Below are positions 50,346 to 59,559 of a stretch of 64,000 bases of DNA, piece after piece. This DNA comes from Yarrowia lipolytica (lineage: Eukaryota > Ascomycota > Dipodascomycetes > Dipodascales). The notes beneath the pieces were generated by a model that was not told the origin of the DNA, ran no database searches, and saw nothing but the letters and a program-made list of their open reading frames with translations. Location of the stretch: the NCBI RefSeq assembly GCF_001761485.1, contig NC_090775.1, forward strand, positions 248,001 to 312,000, read 5' to 3'. The position numbers and the translations under genes are program-made. Numbering within the stretch: position 1 is the stretch's first letter; each line of letters begins with the position of its first letter.

Positions 50346-52411
50346 GGAGATGGTGGGTAGTCGTTGAAGATGTTATTGGACGTTGACGATGGCGGTTGGA
50401 GATGGAGATGTTGACGAGTTGATATGGAGATGAGCCTGTGGGTATGTAATTGCCGCCGTTGCTGCACTGGATGGGTCGTGGAGACGTGTGTATCGGAGTG
50501 CTCGTACTCGTATCTCGGTCGTTTGCCGCTTTCCGCTTTATCAACAGTTTACGTTACGGAGCTTTTCCAACAGTGCCGTATGCTAAGCTGGCAGATAAAA
50601 CCCAACGTTCAACAAGCTCGGAAATGGCTGCAGCCAAAGGTAGAGGAGCATGCGGGGGCATAAAATTTGGACTTGTCCACCAAACATTATAGGTGCGGAA
50701 AAATGGTCAGATGGGAGTGAGAGTGGACGTGGTTCATGTCTGAAGACTTGACAAGGTGTCTCGAGGGAGCCGGGCCATTTGTACAGAGGTTTGGCCATCC
50801 ATGTTGACACCCGATCTCGTTATCTGATATACCAAGCTCAACTTTTCACGCCAAGAAAAGTCGAGAAGGAAAAAGACCCTCGACCATCCCCATCACCAGC
50901 ACCTCTAGCAAGTCCAGCTAGACTGCGTCAGTCGTATTGTGAGCCACGTCACACTGCAATTTTATTGATAGCAAGTGTAGCGCGTTAGAGTCCACGGCCT
51001 AGTGTTGCTGTTATAGCTACCAGTATCCGCTATAGCTGTAGTTGTAACCGCTACACGCCTGGTATCAACAGTCTCGTGATGTCACCAAGTTCAGCCCTGC
51101 CTTCTCCACACAACTTGAGCATGGTAGGATGCGCAGTGAACTAGAGTAGCTAGAGGAGTGCACAAGGGCTAATCGGATGCTACTTGTAGTACATGCTACA
51201 TGTTACAAGTTCACTGGCACTTTCAAGTACGAATACTTCCATTGATATCTCTACTGCGAACGTCATGTACCAGTACATACGCTGCAAATCTTCCGTCTGT
51301 TGACAAAGTTCTGTCTGACACTCGATATAGCCGCTACTATGACGACACCATAAAACAGTGTGTCTCTTGAATGCGTCTTAGCAATGCCCCTATCCTCTAT
51401 CGTAGCACACAGTAATGCACAACGTGGCTAAGGCAACTCAAAGAGAGGGTCATACGATCGAACAACGTTCGTGGACTCCGATCGGAGCCGACCCGTGCGC
51501 CACCTTGGTTCTGCTCATTTAACGCTCATCTCCACCCTCGCTCATTTCTCGGCTTCTTGGCATATCTCTCCCCCAATTTGCGGCTATCCCTGCTCGGCGA
51601 GCTGCCAACATATACTCGTGCGAGTATAAGCAAGTCTGAGACCTCCCAACAGTTGGAGGAAGGGGCTTTGGGGGGTAGCGGAGAGGGGTTGGGCGTCTAC
51701 GAGACCCCGATGTGAGACCGTGATGAGGTGGTACCAGATGTACAAGTACTTGTACACCTTGTAATAGGACTCTTCATGTCCCTCCGTACAAGTATGGGTG
51801 CCAGTATCTGCAGTACGTACGTATAGCCTGGTTGTTCATGTTCATGCAACTCAATTAGGGCCGGAAAAAAAGGCCTGTGGTTTTTGCGGTTTCAGCCAAA
51901 AAAAGTAATTTCGCCTCATTCGTCACAACGCGACCCAACTCTCGTGGAAACCTCACAGTCGATTAGAAATTACATTAACATTACGGGCTCGCCAAAGATA
52001 GGGGGGCATTTCGCGGTCTTTGAGGAGTGCGGGTTCCCCAGCAAAAGAGAGACAGGGCGTCGTCTTCGCCCAGACCTACCGGTTAAGGTTCGAGATAGTG
52101 CAACCTCTTGGGCTGTGCACCGGGTAGGTGAGCGCATCAAATAAGAGCCCACGGTAGGGTAAAGCTGGGAGATAGACAGACAGACTGGGCTGCACAGACC
52201 AACAAGTGGTCACCACCGCCTCGAAATAATACTCGTTTATGTTGTCGTTATTGTCGTTAAAATAAATAAATTATCTGCTTCCAGTTGATTGAAAAGGGGT
52301 GAGCGGTTGGGGAAGTCATAGGTTGCGTTAGTCAGCTCCACCCTAATCGATCTGGGTGGCAAATTCCTACCTCACAACGGTCGTTTGGTGTCATGTCGGA
52401 GATGTAGTCAC
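50346..52411. other. Upstream region of the ubiquitin hydrolase gene
   Basis: 2.07 kb without a supported gene. Contains an 18-bp perfect palindrome at 51739-51756 (TGTACAAGTACTTGTACA). Confidence 0.45.
51739..51756. repeat. 18-bp perfect palindrome
   Basis: TGTACAAGTACTTGTACA reads the same on both strands. It is two copies of the TACAAGTA word sharing a centre. Confidence 0.9.
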
Positions 52412-52659
52412 TCAATTGTCGTCATTTCGGGACTCGTTGGGCACGGGAAATGACGCCTCATCGTCTCCAACCTGGAAGGTGTTCATTCTAATCCAGCCTC
52501 GCTGAATCAGAATGGGCTGGAGGGCCCATTTGAACAGCAGATAGCAGGTGACGGCCGTGAAGAAGCCCAGAGAGCAGGTCTGAGTTAGAAAGAGTTTAGT
52601 CAGCAAGCGGATGCGCCCATACTCACAAGAATAATGTTGGCAAAGTTGGACAGCCCCAT
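52412..52659 (-). CDS. Spliced single-pass membrane microprotein, unknown function
   Basis: Two exons: 52659-52627 (11 codons, MGLSNFANIIL) and 52579-52412, giving 66 residues. The 47-nt intron (52580-52626) has GTGAGT and CTAACTCAG ends. A hydrophobic segment at about 9-30 (IILTCSLGFFTAVTCYLLF) is followed by a basic/aromatic turn (KWALQPILIQRGWIRMN) and an acidic tail (GDDEASFPVPNESRNDDN). Length and layout fit small accessory subunits of membrane complexes, but I do not recognise the family. The exact intron signals and the frame kept across the junction support a real gene. Without splicing the ATG opens a frame that ends within the intron. Confidence 0.72.
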
Positions 52660-54810
52660 GTCGTCGTGTCTTGAGAGGGTCAGGGTTGCGATGGCTTGTG
52701 AGTGTTCTGAAGCCAGACTCAAGTGTGGAAGTCTGCAAGTGTGAAATGTAACTTTTTGAGTTTGCCGTTGTGAATTCTTGGGAGTTCTGTTTTTTTTTTC
52801 CAAAGTTACACACAGCACCCTCGTAACCATTCAACCAAGTCTGTTTTCTTTTTCCAACCTCCCCCCTCTTGTACTCTTGAGTTTATTTTTTTCGTGCTCA
52901 ACATGACAGACCGCGACAGGCTATAAGTGAATGTTATGGCTACTCATACTCTACAATAGCGCCAAATAGTCCAACCCACAAGCCACATGTCTCCAGCGCG
53001 TTTCCAGGGGAACTCGCATGGGACCCCTGTACCAGAGGTCTGTTGTCACGGTAACGAGGGCACGCATATTGTACCGGTGGTACTCGCCGTACCGCTTCTT
53101 GCAGAAGGCACTGTTATATGGGCCACCGTTAGACCTCTCTGCTGCGCAAATTCATATCCTTCACGTTGCTATGGGGGATTTACATATTTACATATTTGGT
53201 CTATTTCAAGTTGCTGGAGCAAGGATCGGCCGCACCCTGTCCTGTCCTGTACCGAACATGCCGGGCGGTTTTCCGCTATCCCTTGTATCGTAGATCGTCT
53301 TTGGAAGCCACGTGATTTAAGGGTCAAAAAAAAATTAAAAAAATTACTTTGGGCAATAGTGTAATCAAACCAGGCTCCAGCAATGGAGCAGTGGAATGAA
53401 CGGCGTTTTTGAGTTGGCAACCAAACCTCGGGGTTGCCAGTCTAAATGGCTTCGATTCGAGATGGAATGTGGAAGGAGCTACAGCCGTGAGGACCCTTTT
53501 TTGCCCTTTTCGGATCGGAATAGTAGTTCCTAGGCCGTGCCAGAGCAGCTGGCATGTGGGAGCAACTTTGGGGGGCTCCCTCTCCTGGAATACGCTACCG
53601 TTGCTATTAGTAGCGTGACTAATTGGTTACTGTAGGTGTGGGCTCCAAGTCAACCCTGTGCCCCCTATTTCGTCATACTGGTGTCGCATAACCCCTATAT
53701 CGGCGTCTGTCATTTCTGGCCCAGCTTAGATTTTGAAAATTTACCGAACATAACTGCACAGGAACAATGAGAGAACAACAAACCAAGGTTTTTGCGCTTC
53801 GATGCACATTGTTGTAGGTTGACTAGATGAGCCGCTTGTGGTGGTATTGCCTGTGCCAAGACAAAAATATTGAGGATGAGGTGTCCTCCGTGGGAACCAT
53901 CATCAGCTACAGCTAACTAGTGGCTTGGGCGTAATAATAGACGCCCATGCAGTGGGTCATCCGACGCTGCAGCAAAAGTCAGCTATATATAGGAGAAACG
54001 GCATAACGGCCATTGGCTCCTCCTTTTAGTACCACATCTGTTACTAACAATAGATGGGATGTTTCCTCCAGTATCCCAGAGCGAATCCGCTAAAAGCGAT
54101 GTCATGTACCTCTTGTGGAGTCTAATACCCCGAGAGGTGTTGAATTTCCCTTGTTAGAAACAACAGGGTTTGCAATGCACAGGCGTTTTAAGCACACGGT
54201 TGTGCAGATGTGCAAAGGCAAAAATGCAAAACCATGGAGACAAGAAAGAGGGAGTGCAGTCTGGAGGAGGATTATGGCACGGAGATAGACGGTCGTTGAC
54301 ATGGAAGAGACCCCGATTGGTGCGCAAATGCGCCCGAAATATACATAAACCTTGCTGCACACGTCAGGATCGGCATCCATGGGCGCCATTAGGCTTTCGG
54401 AAACGTGCCTTTTTTGGCACATATGCTGTGACCATCAGTGCTACATGGGAAACTTCGAGCTGCGTCCATACCTTTGGGAACGGCTGAAATATATAAGTCA
54501 TTTAGGAGCAGACTAATCGATGGAGAACAACCGAAAACAACTGACCAGTCACCTCGTTACGCGACCCTCGCCATTGTCTGTAACGGTGCACCCCACTTGT
54601 CCCTCCTTAGCCGCTTAGCAATTCTGTTTTTGCTGCGGAAGCCAAGATTGACTTTTTAGGTACGAGAGTCGGCAAGGTCGTGCACATCTGCCATATCCCA
54701 CAAGCCTGCTGAGTGTTCAGTTGAGGTGGAAAATAAAGAGAAATTAATCAGACCCTTTTTCTTGTTGATCACGTCTTCTTCTGCACCACTACTCCATTTG
54801 AGCCCTCAAC
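52660..54810. other. Divergent spacer between the microprotein gene and SKT5
   Basis: 2.15 kb without a supported gene. Has a T-run at 52791-52800, an A-run near 53327-53342, a CTAACTAG at 53918 and a TATATATAGG near 53985 followed by TACTAACAATAG at about 54043. These splice-like signals have no matching donor I could find. The last 200 bp should be the SKT5 promoter. Confidence 0.4.
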
Positions 54811-57417
54811 ATGGCCATTGACAAACTGCGACACACGAACAAGAGAGAAAACCACCTGCAGCATGTCCCGTCACCGGACCTGGCCATCGAAGCTGACAGT
54901 GCAGGGGGTAGTATCCCCAGTCTACCATCTTCGTCCATCTCTCCCTCCAGCTCGTCAGCACGCACCTTCTCGCCAAAGTCATACTCGCACTCGCCAGCTG
55001 AACGGTCTCCCCTGGCCAATTCCTTCTCCTTCACCGAAGACCCCAACCCCGTGATCCAGGCCATTCCGCTGTCGCCCAAGGACCGCTTCTTGCACACGCC
55101 TCCGCACTACCCGCTGGGCCGTTTCCAACAGCAGCACCACTCTCCATCTTCGTCCACTCTGGCCTCGGACTACGAAGACGCGCCCGACTCGTTCGACCTG
55201 AACCTACACAACAAAGGTCCCAACTCTAACAAAAATTTAGACTCTGATCTGTCTTGTACTGGGACTAATTTTAGGGACCAACACCAGACTTGTCAGACTG
55301 AGCGGAAACCTCCAGTGCAAAAAAACTCCATCACCCAAGTGTCGCCCGCCAGAACCAAAGACGCCAAAACCATGTCCGACTCGTACCTCGTGGACTCCAA
55401 CGGCCGAAAAATCGCCCTCAATGACCCCAACCACCCCGACTACCCCGAGGACCAGGTGTCTCAACCCCCTGTGGGCCAGGGAGGAGGCCCGGGAGGCTCG
55501 GGGGGCTCTCTGACCTCTTCGGACTCGGATTCCGGGGCCGTACACCACCCCCAGCCCCGAAACGCCCACCTATACGCCCCACAGAACGGCATCCAGGCCT
55601 CAACTTCCAACCCCGAGCTAGTGGTTCCCTCCCAACCTTCGCACCACAAACCCACCAACTCCAACTCCAACTTTAACAGTACACGGTCACTAACCCACAA
55701 CTCGTCCTACTCTTCTCTTCGGCAGCAGCAGCGAGGCCCCTCCCGCTCCAACACCCCACACATGGAACCAGAGTTTAGCTACCCGCCAAAACAACACCAG
55801 GCGCCCCAGTCGCCCCGAACCATGGCCCAGTCCATGTCGGCCAGACACACCCCCACAGGCTCCGTGTCTTCCCAGCACCCGCTGTCCCACATGGCTTTTG
55901 GAGGCTCCGACCCCTACCTGAGCCAGCACTCCGGAGCTGAGGCTACGGCCGCACAAAACAACCTTCCCATGCCTCCCCGACGCCGAGAGAGACCCATGTC
56001 GGCTCGGTCCTCCATCTCCTCCATGGGAGACATTAACGGTGGCTCTTCTTCGGCCTCGCTGTCAGGCATGGGCCACCAGTCGTCGGCGTCCATGTTCGAT
56101 CTCTCGCAGAGCTACCTGACCCAGCTTGGCGCCAACCAGGCCACCCTCATGCCCCGAATCAAAACCATCGAGCTCTACCGAAAGAACGCCAAGAAGAGCA
56201 ACGACCCCGCAGTCCAGTACCAGTTTGCCCAGTACCTTCTGCAAACGGCGCTCATGGCAGGAGCAAACAAGCATTCCCCCACGTCGTCCATGTTGTCCAA
56301 CGTGTCCAACACGAGCCCTCTCCCCTCCCCTGCCGGCCGAGACGAGTCGCCCCGAAGACCTGGACAGAAGATGGATGAGGACAAGGCCGCCGAGCAGCTC
56401 AAGAAGGACCTGCTCAAGGAGGCCATTGTCCATCTACGACGACTAGTTGATCGTGGCCACCCGGACGCCCAGTATCTACTGGGAGACGCCTACTTCTCCG
56501 GCGCATTTGGAAAGCCTGATCTCAAGGACGCTTACACCCTCTTCCAGATGGCGTCCAAGCATGGCCACCCCGAGGCCACATACCGAGCAGCTCTGTGTCT
56601 AGAGGAAGGCTGGGGATGCTCCAAAGATACCCGAAAGGCTGTGCAAATGTACCGAGCGGCCGCCTCCAAGCAGCACGTTGGAGCCATGTTCCGTCTGGGC
56701 ATGGCCTGTTTCTACTCTCTCATGGGTATCCCCAACATTGATGCATCCAAGCTGGAAGGAGTCAAGTGGCTCAGTCGAGCGGCCGAAAACGCCAGCGAGC
56801 TGTACCCTCGAGGTCCCTTTGAGCTGGCCAAAATCTACGAGGTGGGCTACAAGGACCTCATCATCAAGGACAACGACTACGCCGTGCAGCTCTACGTGCG
56901 GTCTGCCGATCTCAACTTTGCTCCGGCCGCCTCTCTCATGGGCCATGCTTACGAGCATGGCACCCTTAACTGTCCCCAGGACCCTGCTCTGTCCATCCAC
57001 TACTACACAGTCGGCGCCACTGCTGGCGACGAGGCCTCCATGCTGGCCATGTGCGCGTGGTACATGGTCGGTGCCGATCCCATTCTTCCTCAGGATGAGG
57101 ATGAGGGCTTTGAGTGGGCCAAAAAGGCCGCTGATGCTGGCTATGCCAAGGCCCAGTTTGTTACCGGATACTTTTTGGAGCAGGGCATTGGTACTGACCG
57201 AGATATTTTGCAGTCGTCGGTCTACTACCGAAAGGCCGCTGCTGGAGGAGATGAGCGAGCCATTGAGCGTCTCAAGAAGGGAGAGGCTCGTCAAGTGTCT
57301 GGCCAGAGTGTTGAAAACCCTGCAGATAAGGCTGCTAACAAGGGCAAGAAGAAGAACGGCAAGGAAGGTAAGGAGGGTAAGGAAGGCAAGGATGACAAGG
57401 ATTGTGTCATCATGTAA
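54811..57417 (+). CDS. SKT5: Chitin synthase III activator Skt5/Chs4 (Sel1 repeats, CAAX)
   Basis: 868 residues from the ATG in CTCAACATGGCC. The first 440 residues are disordered and Ser/Pro/His-rich. Sel1 repeats run from about 485 to 830 (AQYLLGDAYFSGAFG, ATYRAALCLEEGWGC, AQFVTGYFLEQGIGT). A lysine-rich tail (KGKKKNGKEGKEGKEGKDD) ends in CVIM, a CAAX prenylation box. Sel1 array plus polybasic tail plus CAAX is the Skt5/Chs4 arrangement. In yeast it activates Chs3 and links it to the septin ring through Bni4. The paralogue Shc1 is the alternative. The repeats differ from HRD3, also in this window, in having no signal peptide or anchor. Confidence 0.92.
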   Translation: MAIDKLRHTNKRENHLQHVPSPDLAIEADSAGGSIPSLPSSSISPSSSSARTFSPKSYSHSPAERSPLANSFSFTEDPNPVIQAIPLSPKDRFLHTPPHYPLGRFQQQHHSPSSSTLASDYEDAPDSFDLNLHNKGPNSNKNLDSDLSCTGTNFRDQHQTCQTERKPPVQKNSITQVSPARTKDAKTMSDSYLVDSNGRKIALNDPNHPDYPEDQVSQPPVGQGGGPGGSGGSLTSSDSDSGAVHHPQPRNAHLYAPQNGIQASTSNPELVVPSQPSHHKPTNSNSNFNSTRSLTHNSSYSSLRQQQRGPSRSNTPHMEPEFSYPPKQHQAPQSPRTMAQSMSARHTPTGSVSSQHPLSHMAFGGSDPYLSQHSGAEATAAQNNLPMPPRRRERPMSARSSISSMGDINGGSSSASLSGMGHQSSASMFDLSQSYLTQLGANQATLMPRIKTIELYRKNAKKSNDPAVQYQFAQYLLQTALMAGANKHSPTSSMLSNVSNTSPLPSPAGRDESPRRPGQKMDEDKAAEQLKKDLLKEAIVHLRRLVDRGHPDAQYLLGDAYFSGAFGKPDLKDAYTLFQMASKHGHPEATYRAALCLEEGWGCSKDTRKAVQMYRAAASKQHVGAMFRLGMACFYSLMGIPNIDASKLEGVKWLSRAAENASELYPRGPFELAKIYEVGYKDLIIKDNDYAVQLYVRSADLNFAPAASLMGHAYEHGTLNCPQDPALSIHYYTVGATAGDEASMLAMCAWYMVGADPILPQDEDEGFEWAKKAADAGYAKAQFVTGYFLEQGIGTDRDILQSSVYYRKAAAGGDERAIERLKKGEARQVSGQSVENPADKAANKGKKKNGKEGKEGKEGKDDKDCVIM

Positions 57418-58206
57418 CGCATTTAATTTATTGTGGCAGACATAATAATAGAGTCTAGAGAAAGAAAGTAATGAATGTACGAACATCTACTAGTTGTGGG
57501 TTTGTAATGTAACACTTCGAAGTGATCTGTTCAGCTATAGTGTGCCTTGCGTCATCGTGCAGGTGGTGTTATAAATAGGTAGGAGATCATGTCAGTCACT
57601 GGGCCAGATGAGCTAACGACTTTTTTTAGTATCATATTTTTGCATTATTAGCGCCATGTGTATATTTGTATCCGCATTCAGGGCTTGTTGCTTTACGCAG
57701 AAACGGCTGCGATGGATATGTCTCATATAATTAAGCATTCCCCAATAGCCGTTTTTATAAATAGCATAATAAGCACCGATGAGTGTTTGATGGGGAAACA
57801 TGAGAAAGACAGGAAGGGCCACATTATGACGTCAACATAATCTGTATTTAGAAGTGGTCAGGCGGGGAAGATTGGATACGAGGAGGAAAAGGGTCGATAC
57901 GATGCCAGGAGCAATGACATCATCTCTGCGCTTCTCAGAATATAGATCCATTTTTAGCGTGGATACATGACAGGAGCAGAGCTCTTCAAGTGCCGATGCC
58001 GGTACGAGTACGCTGGTCACGCTATAAGATAGTTGCAGTGTGCACTGTTGTACTCTCTATGAAGGTCTGTCTACATTGCCTGTAGTAGACACATCTACCA
58101 GGTAGACAAATCTACCAGGTAGACAAAATTGGTTCATTGGGTTCATTGCTGACCTTGGGTCAATCGTTCCCATAATGTCATTATAAGTTAGTTACTGTTT
58201 TGTCGT
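57418..58206. other. Convergent spacer after SKT5
   Basis: 789 bp between two stops. Holds a 17-bp tandem duplication at 58094-58127. The part at 57600-57840 has several TATAA-like words. No gene. Confidence 0.45.
58094..58127 (+). repeat. Tandem duplication, 2 x 17 bp
   Basis: Two perfect copies of TCTACCAGGTAGACAAA, each with an inner near-palindrome CTACCAGGTAG. A partial third copy precedes them. It lies just downstream of the GH17-like gene's stop. Confidence 0.9.
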
Positions 58207-59559
58207 TCAGAACAACCGCTTCAGGCCGAAATGGCGGGCAAAGTCCTCGTCTGCGGACAGCCACTCGTCGTCAAAGTACTGATACAAAACGGATCTCAGG
58301 GGCTTGCCGGAGATTCGCTCAACAGCAGCAGTGATACTAGACACGGCTTGTAGCTGTTCGTCCTTGCCGGTCTTGGCGTTGCCGTTATCCGAACCAGCCG
58401 AGGGCCATCCCACCTCCAGGGCGAGCACAGGCTTGTTACACAGAAGCGAGGCAAGGTAGGCAGACTCCTCGACCTCGGCACCGGCATGGGCAGCGTCGAC
58501 AGTAGGGTTGTTGAAGGGAGAGACAGACAAACCAATCACATCGACGGAGTCGCAAAACAGACCCGTGGGGCCTTCAATGTCGTCGGGAGTGACAGAGTGC
58601 ACTCCGTCCTGTCGTGCAAGCATTTCCTGGACGTTGTCTCGTCGCTCCTTGGGTGTCAGCACGTCCCAGATGCCCAGAGGCTCGGAGGTGGTGACTGGGA
58701 TTCGAATGTCGGAAGACAGAGTGTCGAGACGCTGTCGGATGTGAGCCAGGACCTCGACGAGCTCCTTGGGATGGTAATTTTGGTTGGCCAGGCCCTCGGA
58801 ACCCAACACGATCAGATCCAGCTGTCGAAGAAAGGCCTCGGTGGCAGAAGAAGACTCGTCCAGAGAGTCGATGATGTCCATGAGCTGGGCGTCGACAGAT
58901 CTGGTCAGCAGCTCGAGAGACGTGGCCTCGGAGTCCAGATCCGAAGTGGTTTCCAGTGCACTGGGCTCGATTCCAAGTACTAGCTTGAGAGCGGAGTCCA
59001 CGCTTCGCTTCTTCGAGTCTCTATTCTTGAGGTAGTCCAGATAGGCCGGAATGACCTTGCAGTCGGTAGAAAAGAGCCGGATGGCCTCTACGCGGCCTGA
59101 AGCCTCCAGAGATGCAAAGTCGGCAGTGATCTGGCTCTGTCGGCGGCACTTGCTGTTCTTGTTGAGTGGCAGGTAGGCGATGGCGTAGCTGTGGAAGTTG
59201 GGTGTGGGTTCGGACCATACGAACGGCTGGGCGGGGATAAGCTGCTTGAGAGTCTCTGTTGACTGCGAGACCTTGTTCTTGAGGGCCACCAGAGCATCAC
59301 TTCCAGTCTTTTCAGGCGCAGACATGGCCAGTATGTACATGAAGCAACATAGTGCTGCTGTGGCCAGAACAAGGACATATCGTTTGCTCTTGGATCCCTT
59401 CTGTGGTGGTTGGAGCTTCTCCGAAGGCGAGTGGTATGACGGCAGAGAAAAGTCCAGTGGGGTATTCGAAGACACTGACTCAAACGAGGATCGTACCGGC
59501 GACTTTGTAGGGGTCCGTCGAAAAGGCGGTGGGGCCTTGGTCGATTGGTAAGACATCAT
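58207..59559 (-). CDS. Membrane-anchored GH17-like glucan hydrolase/transglycosylase
   Basis: 450 residues from MMSYQSTKAPPPF (complement of the first ATG at 59557-59559; a second follows directly). A basic, Ser/Pro-rich N-terminal tail of about 60 residues precedes one membrane segment (62-82, VLVLATAALCCFMYILAMSA), implying a type II membrane protein. The lumenal/outer part resembles family 17 glucan enzymes: IAYLPLNKNSKCRRQSQITADF, the acid/base region LIVLGSEGLANQ and the nucleophile region LALEVGWPSAGSDN. Both catalytic Glu residues are kept, though the usual GNE is GSE. Likely acts on beta-glucan at the wall, like the BtgC group of filamentous fungi. A catalytically weak or scaffold role cannot be excluded. 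Confidence 0.8.
   Translation of the reverse strand: MMSYQSTKAPPPFRRTPTKSPVRSSFESVSSNTPLDFSLPSYHSPSEKLQPPQKGSKSKRYVLVLATAALCCFMYILAMSAPEKTGSDALVALKNKVSQSTETLKQLIPAQPFVWSEPTPNFHSYAIAYLPLNKNSKCRRQSQITADFASLEASGRVEAIRLFSTDCKVIPAYLDYLKNRDSKKRSVDSALKLVLGIEPSALETTSDLDSEATSLELLTRSVDAQLMDIIDSLDESSSATEAFLRQLDLIVLGSEGLANQNYHPKELVEVLAHIRQRLDTLSSDIRIPVTTSEPLGIWDVLTPKERRDNVQEMLARQDGVHSVTPDDIEGPTGLFCDSVDVIGLSVSPFNNPTVDAAHAGAEVEESAYLASLLCNKPVLALEVGWPSAGSDNGNAKTGKDEQLQAVSSITAAVERISGKPLRSVLYQYFDDEWLSADEDFARHFGLKRLF

Noticed and set aside
53900-54060. CTAACTAG and TACTAACAATAG as acceptors of a hidden gene upstream of SKT5
   Set aside because: No donor of the GTGAGT/GTAAGT type preceded by an ATG exon could be paired, and the ORF after the second site is only 23 codons.
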